Origin: Elusimicrobiota bacterium
GTDB lineage: Bacteria; Elusimicrobiota; Endomicrobiia; Endomicrobiales; Endomicrobiaceae
Length of the DNA stretch: 11,966 nucleotides
Assembly (NCBI GenBank): GCA_031282945.1
Contig: JAITCX010000186.1
Location: 1 to 11,966 of the forward strand
Reading direction: 5' to 3'
Shown piece after piece: positions 6,567 through 11,966 of the stretch. The position numbers and the translations under genes are program-made. The notes beneath the pieces are model-generated. The model was not told the origin of the DNA. It saw only the letters and a list, made by a program, of their open reading frames with translations, and did not search any database. Each line of letters begins with the position of its first letter. The stretch's first letter is position 1.

Positions 6567-7268
6567 TTGATTAAAATTGATCATTCTTTGCCCATCCCAA
6601 AACATATAGCTATAATTATGGACGGCAATGGAAGGTGGGCAAAGAAAAGATTTTTACCGCGTAGTTCAGGCCATAGGCAGGGAGCTAAAACTGTTAAGGA
6701 AATTGTTAAAGCTGCAAAAAGCTTTAATATTCCAGTTTTAACTCTTTATGCTTTTTCAACTGAAAATTGGAAAAGGCCTCCCGATGAGGTTTCATTTTTA
6801 TTTGATCTGCTGTTTAATTTCATAGAAAAAAGTTTTCAGGAATTTATAGACGGCGGCGTGCGTTTAAGGGTATTGGGGGATATTTCTAAATTTCCTCCGA
6901 GACTTATAAATGAAATTGAACGCACCGTAAAAGAAAGCGCCGCCAATAAAGATTTGCAATTAAATATTGCATTAAATTATGGGGCGCGCCAAGAAATTAT
7001 TTTGGCTTTTAAAAAGATGGCGGCGGCCGGCATAACCGACCCAACGCAAGAGGATGTCTCCAAATTTTTATACACTCATGATCAGCCCGATCCTGATTTG
7101 CTAATTAGGACTTCAGGAGAGCGGCGAATTTCAAATTTTTTGTTATGGCAGATTGCCTATAGCGAACTTTATATAACGGATGTTTTGTGGCCGGATTTTA
7201 CAAAGGCTGATTTAGAAACAGCCATAGCGCATTTTCAAAAAAGGCAAAGGCGTTTTGGCGGTTTATAA
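6567..7268 (+). CDS. uppS: Isoprenyl transferase (undecaprenyl diphosphate synthase)
   Basis: A cis-prenyltransferase that adds isopentenyl diphosphate units to farnesyl diphosphate, giving the C55 carrier lipid for peptidoglycan and surface polysaccharides. Numbered from the start chosen here, the catalytic block IIMDGNGRWA is at 16-25 (Asp19), FSTENW at 63-68, NYGAR at 137-141 and the diphosphate-binding RTSGERR at 181-187; LWPDF lies near the end. There is no in-frame ATG before MDGNGRW. TTG at 6567 gives 233 residues and a normal N-terminal lead. TTG at 6546 and TTG at 6519 (249 residues, overlapping the ferredoxin gene by 25 bases) remain possible. An AAGGAG at 6512-6517 is too close to 6519 and too far from the others, so initiation is probably coupled to ferredoxin translation. 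The gene is certain; the start is not. Confidence 0.93.
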   Translation: MIKIDHSLPIPKHIAIIMDGNGRWAKKRFLPRSSGHRQGAKTVKEIVKAAKSFNIPVLTLYAFSTENWKRPPDEVSFLFDLLFNFIEKSFQEFIDGGVRLRVLGDISKFPPRLINEIERTVKESAANKDLQLNIALNYGARQEIILAFKKMAAAGITDPTQEDVSKFLYTHDQPDPDLLIRTSGERRISNFLLWQIAYSELYITDVLWPDFTKADLETAIAHFQKRQRRFGGL

Positions 7269-7307
7269 TTCTTTGAGCAAAAAGCGAAAAGCTCTATGGA
7301 GAAATAA

Positions 7308-8144
7308 ATGTTAAAAACAAGAATTTTGGCGGCTTTGGTGGGCATACCTATAATTTTTATCTGTATTTTCGTGGGCGGCTGGTTATTTTTAGCATTTATA
7401 TTTATCGTCAATGTTTTCTGCATCCATGAGTATTTAACTCTTTGCAATAAATATCATCCGCATAAAGCTGTCTCCATTGGCTTGGAAATTGTTTTTTTTA
7501 TTGTTCTATTTTTAATGTATAAATACAATCCGTCTCTTATTTTAGTTGATGAATACAATTCGGCATTTCTCATTTTAATGGCGGCGGTGATAGCAATACT
7601 TTTGGTATTATTTGCGCTAGAAGTTTATTATCAGCAAATTGAGGCAAGCGTTGCAAGAATTGCCGTTTCTTTTTTAGGTATAATTTTTTTACCGATTCCT
7701 TTTATATTTATGATTTTGATAGGCGGGTTTTTTAAAGGTCCGCAATATTTATTTTTATTTTTTGTAACTGTTTGGACTTTAGATACCGTAGCTTACGGCA
7801 TTGGGAAAAAATACGGTAAGAGGCAATTGAGTCTTATAAGTCCTAAAAAAACTGTTGAGGGCGCAGTGGGGGGGCTTGTCGGCGGAATTTTAACAGCTAT
7901 TATAATCAGCGCCGTTCTTTCGCTTTTTCCTGTTTGGAAAGCCGCTCTTTTGGGTCTTGTCATTGCTGTTATTGGGCAGTTTTCAGATATTGCGGAATCC
8001 GTAATTAAAAGAGATGCAAATATAAAAGATTCTGGGTCTATAATTCCCGGACATGGCGGAGTTTTAGATAGATTTGATTCATATCTTTTTGCCGCTCCCG
8101 CGGTATATTTTTTAATTTTATTATTGCAAGGTTCTAACTACTAA
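7308..8144 (+). CDS. cdsA: Phosphatidate cytidylyltransferase (CDP-diglyceride synthase)
   Basis: A membrane enzyme (278 residues, about seven to eight hydrophobic segments) that converts phosphatidic acid and CTP to CDP-diacylglycerol, the branch point for bacterial phospholipids. The CDP-diglyceride synthase signature is complete at 231-257: S-V-I-K-R, then K-D-S-G, then P-G-H-G-G-V-L-D-R-F-D. A preceding SPKKTVEGAVGG block (178-189) and DTVAYGIGKKYG (159-170) are also family-typical. The ATG is preceded by GGAG (7298-7301) at 6-base spacing. It follows uppS by 39 bases and its TAA shares one base with the ATG of dxr (TAATG), so coupling to dxr is likely. The uppS-cdsA-dxr-rseP order is widely conserved. 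Confidence 0.96.
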   Translation: MLKTRILAALVGIPIIFICIFVGGWLFLAFIFIVNVFCIHEYLTLCNKYHPHKAVSIGLEIVFFIVLFLMYKYNPSLILVDEYNSAFLILMAAVIAILLVLFALEVYYQQIEASVARIAVSFLGIIFLPIPFIFMILIGGFFKGPQYLFLFFVTVWTLDTVAYGIGKKYGKRQLSLISPKKTVEGAVGGLVGGILTAIIISAVLSLFPVWKAALLGLVIAVIGQFSDIAESVIKRDANIKDSGSIIPGHGGVLDRFDSYLFAAPAVYFLILLLQGSNY

Positions 8145-9310
8145 TGAAAAATATTGTTGTTTTAGGTTCATCGGGATCTATAGGCGTGCAGACGCTTGAC
8201 GTTGCCGTCAATATGAAAAATTACATTAATGTATTGGGCTTATCCGTAAACTCAAATATAGAAATTTTAAAGACCCAAATAAAAAAGTTTAAGCCTGAAG
8301 CTGTGTGCGTAAATTCATCGCAAGCTTTAGAATCTCTAAAGTTATGGATAAAAAAACAAAAGTTGAAAACGAAAATTTTTTTAGGCGATGATGGTTTAGA
8401 AAGTTTAGTGAGTTTAAAAAAAATTGACACTATCGTTTGCGCAATAACAGGCCATGCCGCATTGAATCCGATTTTGAAAGCTATTGCAGCGCAAAAAAAT
8501 ATTGCCCTTGCAAATAAAGAAGCTCTGGTTATAGCGGGAAAAATAATTATGGATCTCGCCGAAAAAAACTCATCAAAAATTATACCGGTTGACAGCGAGC
8601 ATTCTGCGATTTTTCAGTGCTGCGCTGGGCAAAAAAAATCCCAAATAAAAAAAATTTTATTAACCGCTTCAGGCGGTCCATTTTATAAATATAAAAAAGA
8701 TTTTTCTAAAATAACTGTCGCTCAAGCGCTTGATCATCCAACTTGGAAAATGGGTAAAAAAATCACAATAGATTCCGCGACGCTTATGAACAAAGGGCTG
8801 GAAGCTATTGAGGCCTGCGTTCTATTTGATTTGCCGATAGATAAAATTGAAATTGTAATTCATCCTCAATCCATAATTCATTCTATGGTAGAGTTTGTTG
8901 ACGGCTGCGTTCTTGCGCAATTGTCTAATCCTGATATGCGTCTGCCTATACAATACGCTCTCACATATCCTGAGAGAATAAAATCAAATATTAAACAATT
9001 AAACTTAACGGAAATTTCTAAGCTGGAATTTTTTAAACCTAATTTTGAAAAATTTCCCTGTTTAGCTATAGCTATTAATGCCGCCAAAAAAGGCGGTTTA
9101 TGGCCGGCTATTATGAGCATTGCAAATGAGGCGGCGGTAAATGCTTTTTTAAACGGTAAAATTCTTTTTACTGATATTGCAAAAATCATTTCAAAAACTC
9201 TTTTGAATTTTAAAGGGCAGTCAAAAATTGTGGATATAAAAAATTTACTTAAAGTTGAACAATGGACAAAAAATTATGCTCAAAGATTAATTGAGGCAAA
9301 ACAGAGGTAG
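8144..9310 (+). CDS. dxr: 1-deoxy-D-xylulose-5-phosphate reductoisomerase
   Basis: Dxr (388 residues, usual length ~390) makes 2-C-methyl-D-erythritol 4-phosphate from DXP with NADPH, the first committed step of the MEP isoprenoid pathway and the fosmidomycin target. The N-terminal NADPH-binding motif GSSGSIGVQTLDV is at 8-20. ANKEALVIAG is at 123-132, and the metal ligands are D150 and E152 (VDSEHSAIFQ) and E220 (MNKGLE, 215-220). TASGGPF (174-180) and HPTWKMGKKITIDSATLMNKG are the substrate loop region. HPQSIIHSMVEF (240-251) and NPDMRLPIQYALTYP (262-276) complete the family pattern. The start overlaps the cdsA stop by one base. There is no strong ribosome binding site of its own, which fits translational coupling. 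Together with ispG and uppS it shows a working non-mevalonate route. Confidence 0.97.
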   Translation: MKNIVVLGSSGSIGVQTLDVAVNMKNYINVLGLSVNSNIEILKTQIKKFKPEAVCVNSSQALESLKLWIKKQKLKTKIFLGDDGLESLVSLKKIDTIVCAITGHAALNPILKAIAAQKNIALANKEALVIAGKIIMDLAEKNSSKIIPVDSEHSAIFQCCAGQKKSQIKKILLTASGGPFYKYKKDFSKITVAQALDHPTWKMGKKITIDSATLMNKGLEAIEACVLFDLPIDKIEIVIHPQSIIHSMVEFVDGCVLAQLSNPDMRLPIQYALTYPERIKSNIKQLNLTEISKLEFFKPNFEKFPCLAIAINAAKKGGLWPAIMSIANEAAVNAFLNGKILFTDIAKIISKTLLNFKGQSKIVDIKNLLKVEQWTKNYAQRLIEAKQR

Positions 9311-9408
9311 AAAGTGAAATCTCTCCTTAAATTAAATATTTTTTTGAGAGAATTATTTAAGAATATAAAAATTTAGCAATTTCTAATAATAGAGAATTGG
9401 GGGATAGA

Positions 9409-10452
9409 ATGGTTTTAGTTTTACAAATTGTCGCTGTTTTAGTAGGGCTTGGTTTTTTAATTTTTATTCATGAGCTAGGGCATTTCACTGCCGCAAGGCT
9501 TTGCAAGGTGAGGGTTTTAACTTTTTCTTTCGGCTTTGGTCCCGATCTAGTGAAATACATTTATAAAGGAACCAAGTATTGCATAAAGTTAATTCCTTTT
9601 GGGGGATTTGTTGCAATGGCGGGAGAAGATCCAGAAAAAGCTACCGGCGCAGGCGATGAGTATTTATCGCTTCCATGGTTTAAAAAAGTTTTCATTGCAT
9701 TTGCGGGACCGCTGTCAAATTATATTTTAGCCTTTATTATGTTTAGCGCAATTTTTAGCGCTTGGGGCATTTGGCAGTATACGCCTTATACGCAAATTGG
9801 AACTGTGCTGGAAAACGGCCAAGCTTTTAAAGGTGGAATTTTGCCCAATGATACAATAAAAAGCATAGACGGCATTGCTGTTACTAAATGGGGGGATATC
9901 ACTGACAATCTTAAAGATAAAGCAAATAAAGAGGCGTCTTTTGTTGTGGAAAGGGACGCAAAATTAATAACTTTAAATTTTGAGGTGGGTCAAAATGTTG
10001 TAACTGGAGCGGGCGTTATCGGCATTTCGCCAAAAGCTATAGTTGTGAAGGCAAGTTTTTTGCAATGTTTAAGATATGGGCTTAAGATGGTTGTCAATCA
10101 AACAGTTTCAACGCTGAGTTATTTGGGAGACAAAATTATTAAGTTGGAAAAGCCGGATATTTCAGGACCGGTTGGAATAATGCAGGTTATTGCAAAATCT
10201 GCCAGCAACGGTTGGGAGGAATATTTAAGTTTAATTGCGTTTATTTCAGTGGCATTGGGGTTGTTTAATTTGTTCCCAATTCCTTTTGTAGACGGCGGAA
10301 TGATAGTTTTGTTTTTGATTGAAGGAATAAGAAAAAAACGCGTTGGGCTTAAGGCTATTGGAGTCTATAATACAATCGGCATAGTTTTAATTGGAGGAAT
10401 TTTTATTTTTGCAACATACAGCGATTTGCTTAGAATTTTTACAAAATCATGA
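9409..10452 (+). CDS. rseP: RIP metalloprotease RseP (site-2 protease family)
   Basis: An intramembrane zinc metalloprotease (347 residues) that cleaves membrane-anchored regulators or signal peptides inside the bilayer. The zinc motif HELGH (21-25) lies in the first membrane segment. FGFGP (42-46) and PFGGFVAM (63-70) follow. A second segment (FAGPLSNYILAFIMF) leads to a single PDZ domain (about 130-195, with GGILPNDTIKSIDG at 142-155). The C-terminal segment carries NLFPIPFVDGG (287-297), whose Asp is the third zinc ligand. E. coli RseP has two PDZ domains; one PDZ is common elsewhere. ATG 9409 is preferred because GGGGGA (9399-9404) precedes it at 4-base spacing; an in-frame TTG at 9397 would add four residues. 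A 98-base gap separates it from dxr, and its stop overlaps ispG by four bases. Its substrate is not evident, as no anti-sigma factor gene is nearby. Confidence 0.95.
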   Translation: MVLVLQIVAVLVGLGFLIFIHELGHFTAARLCKVRVLTFSFGFGPDLVKYIYKGTKYCIKLIPFGGFVAMAGEDPEKATGAGDEYLSLPWFKKVFIAFAGPLSNYILAFIMFSAIFSAWGIWQYTPYTQIGTVLENGQAFKGGILPNDTIKSIDGIAVTKWGDITDNLKDKANKEASFVVERDAKLITLNFEVGQNVVTGAGVIGISPKAIVVKASFLQCLRYGLKMVVNQTVSTLSYLGDKIIKLEKPDISGPVGIMQVIAKSASNGWEEYLSLIAFISVALGLFNLFPIPFVDGGMIVLFLIEGIRKKRVGLKAIGVYNTIGIVLIGGIFIFATYSDLLRIFTKS

Positions 10453-11540
10453 AATATTTTAAGCGCGCTCAAACAAAAAAAATACGTATTGGGTCGGTAA
10501 CTATCGGGGGAGGAAATCCCATACTCGTGCAGTCTATGATAAACACAGATAAAGCTGATTGGCGGGCGGCTGTGCGGCAAATAAAAGAGTTGGAAAATGT
10601 AGGTTGCGAGATAGTTAGAATGTCTGTGCCTGACATGCAAACTGCACAAAATATTTCAAAAATAAAAAAACAAATAAATATTCCTCTTGTGGCTGACATC
10701 CATTTTGATTATAAGCTTGCCATAGAATCCATAAAACAGGGGATAGATAAGCTGCGCATTAATCCCGGAAATATTGGCGATAAGCAAAAAGTTTTGGCGG
10801 TTGTAAAAGAGGCAAAGAGCCATAATGTGCCGATTAGAATAGGCGTGAATGCGGGATCATTAAAAGCTGTCGGCGGGCTAAAAGATGATTTGCTTAAAGC
10901 GAAAGAATTGGCTCGGGCGGCAATGGAACATGTGAAAATTTTGGAGTCCTGTAATTTTGAGGATATTGTAGTTTCCCTGAAAGCTTCAGATGTAAAAACA
11001 ACAATTTTGGCTTATGAGATATTTGCTCAAAAAAGAAATTATCCTCTGCATTTGGGCATAACGGAAGCGGGCTCAATTTTTTCGGGAACGATAAAATCTG
11101 CGGCGGGGCTTGGCATAATGTTGGATAAAGGGCTTGGCGATACTTTAAGAGTTTCGCTTACGGCGGATCCCGTTGAGGAAGTTAAGGCGGGTTTTTGTTT
11201 ATTGCAGGCTTTGCAATTGAGAAATAGCGGTTTAGAAATTATTTCTTGTCCAACATGTTCTAGGTGTCAGGTAGATCTTATAAAAATTGTTGCAGAAGTT
11301 GAAAGAGAAGTTGCAAAAATTAAGGCAATAAGAAACTCAAAGAAAAAAATTAAAGCGGCTTTAATGGGCTGTGCGGTAAACGGACCGGGCGAGGCGAAAG
11401 ATGCGGATTTTGGGATTGCTGGAGGAAAGGGAGAGGGTTTGCTTTTCATTAAAGGGCAGGTGATAAAAAAAGTTAAAGAAAAAGACTGGGTAAAAACGAT
11501 AAGAAATTTAATTGTTACGACTATCGCTAAGGAGAAATAA
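10449..11540 (+). CDS. ispG: 4-hydroxy-3-methylbut-2-en-1-yl diphosphate synthase (flavodoxin/ferredoxin)
   Basis: IspG/GcpE (363 residues) converts MEcPP to HMBPP, the penultimate MEP-pathway step, using a [4Fe-4S] cluster and two external electrons. The N-terminal TIM-barrel part shows PILVQSMINTDKAD (24-37), VADIHFDYKLA (81-91), KLRINPGNIG (101-110) and GITEAG (203-208). The cluster cysteines are C267 and C270 (SCPTCSRC) and C308, with the iron-ligating glutamate E315 in CAVNGPGEAKDADFGIAGG. Length matches the short bacterial form. C273 is one additional cysteine beside the pair. The start overlaps the rseP stop by four bases (ATGA). It shares the cluster with dxr, uppS and a 2[4Fe-4S] ferredoxin, a credible electron donor. 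Its last bases contain the AAGGAG of greA. Confidence 0.97.
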   Translation: MKYFKRAQTKKIRIGSVTIGGGNPILVQSMINTDKADWRAAVRQIKELENVGCEIVRMSVPDMQTAQNISKIKKQINIPLVADIHFDYKLAIESIKQGIDKLRINPGNIGDKQKVLAVVKEAKSHNVPIRIGVNAGSLKAVGGLKDDLLKAKELARAAMEHVKILESCNFEDIVVSLKASDVKTTILAYEIFAQKRNYPLHLGITEAGSIFSGTIKSAAGLGIMLDKGLGDTLRVSLTADPVEEVKAGFCLLQALQLRNSGLEIISCPTCSRCQVDLIKIVAEVEREVAKIKAIRNSKKKIKAALMGCAVNGPGEAKDADFGIAGGKGEGLLFIKGQVIKKVKEKDWVKTIRNLIVTTIAKEK

Positions 11541-11541
11541 A

Positions 11542-11966
11542 ATGACTACAATATTTTTAACAAGAGAGGGCCGAGAGAAACTTATAAAAGAACTTGAGAC
11601 CCTTCAAAAAAGAAAACCAGCCGTGCAAGATGAAATTGCGCGCGCCAGAGAGCATGGCGATTTAAAAGAAAATGCAGAATATCATGCCGCCAAAGAAACT
11701 TTAACGCATTTAATGAGGCGCATTTCAGAGATAAATACAAAGCTTTCCCAAGCTAAACTTATAGACGAACAAGACATTGATGTAAACAAAGTTTTAATCG
11801 GCGCAACTGTTACTATAAAAGATGAAGATGGTTTAGAGATAACTTATACGCTTGTGGATTCCGAAGAATCTGATCCTGCGGCTTTTAAAATTTCTGTGCA
11901 GTCGCCGTTGGCGCAAGGGTTGTTGGAACATAAACTAGGCGACATTTGCGAGGTTAATCTGCCGGC
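11542..11966 (+). CDS. greA: Transcription elongation factor GreA, 3' truncated by window edge
   Basis: The first 141 residues of GreA, which rescues backtracked RNA polymerase by stimulating transcript cleavage through the secondary channel. The N-terminal coiled coil (about 1-75) carries at its tip ARAREHGDLKENAEYHAAKE (34-53), whose acidic residues chelate catalytic Mg2+. The C-terminal FKBP-like domain begins near residue 80 (VLIGATVTIKDEDG) and runs to the window edge, including ISVQSPLAQGLLEHKLGD; about 15-20 residues are missing. AAGGAG at 11529-11534, inside the end of ispG, with 7-base spacing gives a good ribosome binding site, and the ATG is one base after the ispG stop. It therefore appears to be cotranscribed with the cluster. 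GreB is less likely given the sequence and length. Confidence 0.96.
   Translation, partial: MTTIFLTREGREKLIKELETLQKRKPAVQDEIARAREHGDLKENAEYHAAKETLTHLMRRISEINTKLSQAKLIDEQDIDVNKVLIGATVTIKDEDGLEITYTLVDSEESDPAAFKISVQSPLAQGLLEHKLGDICEVNLP

Noticed and set aside
8878..9189. 103-residue minus-strand open frame inside dxr
   Set aside because: It overlaps the conserved C-terminal half of Dxr and has no independent support.
9320..9351. Inverted repeat TCTCTC / GAGAGA between dxr and rseP
   Set aside because: Only six base pairs around a 20-base AT-rich loop; likely chance.
9344..9369. Promoter-like TTGAGA and TATAAA before rseP
   Set aside because: The spacing is only 14 bases, too short for a normal sigma-70 promoter, and the region is AT-rich enough for chance matches.

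Overview
The window is a densely packed, plus-strand bacterial chromosome segment, AT-rich by eye (roughly one third G+C), with A/T-ending codons and good AGGAG-type ribosome binding sites. No tRNA, rRNA, CRISPR array, insertion sequence or credible minus-strand gene was found. The low G+C, a very short EF-Ts and the gene order suggest an anaerobe of the Elusimicrobiota/Endomicrobium kind, but this is an impression, not a proven placement. The order rpsB-tsf-pyrH-frr-uppS-cdsA-dxr-rseP-ispG also occurs in Clostridia.

Layout. (1) 1-570: the 3' part of a sensor histidine kinase gene, its start lying before the window. (2) 571-779: a spacer with a small hairpin and a possible promoter. (3) 780-3277: a two-gene unit joined by an ATGA overlap. 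It encodes a multi-pass membrane protein, possibly a GT-C type glycosyltransferase, and the rRNA/tRNA methyltransferase RlmN. (4) 3278-3503: a strong sigma-70-type promoter and a roughly 140-nt structured leader, a candidate S2 autoregulatory RNA. (5) 3504-11966: a long run of rpsB, tsf, pyrH, frr, a 56-residue 2[4Fe-4S] ferredoxin, uppS, cdsA, dxr, rseP, ispG and the 5' part of greA. Most of these genes are separated by few or no bases. The largest gap is 144 bases, before frr.

How the genes work together. The long cluster combines translation (S2, EF-Ts, ribosome recycling factor), nucleotide supply (UMP kinase) and envelope precursor supply. Dxr and IspG are MEP-pathway steps toward isoprenyl diphosphates, UppS makes the undecaprenyl carrier, CdsA makes CDP-diacylglycerol, and RseP is an intramembrane protease. 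The main departure from the textbook order is the ferredoxin gene between frr and uppS. IspG is a [4Fe-4S] enzyme that needs two external electrons, so the ferredoxin may be its electron donor. That is inference from context. The least explained gene is the membrane protein at 780-2249.
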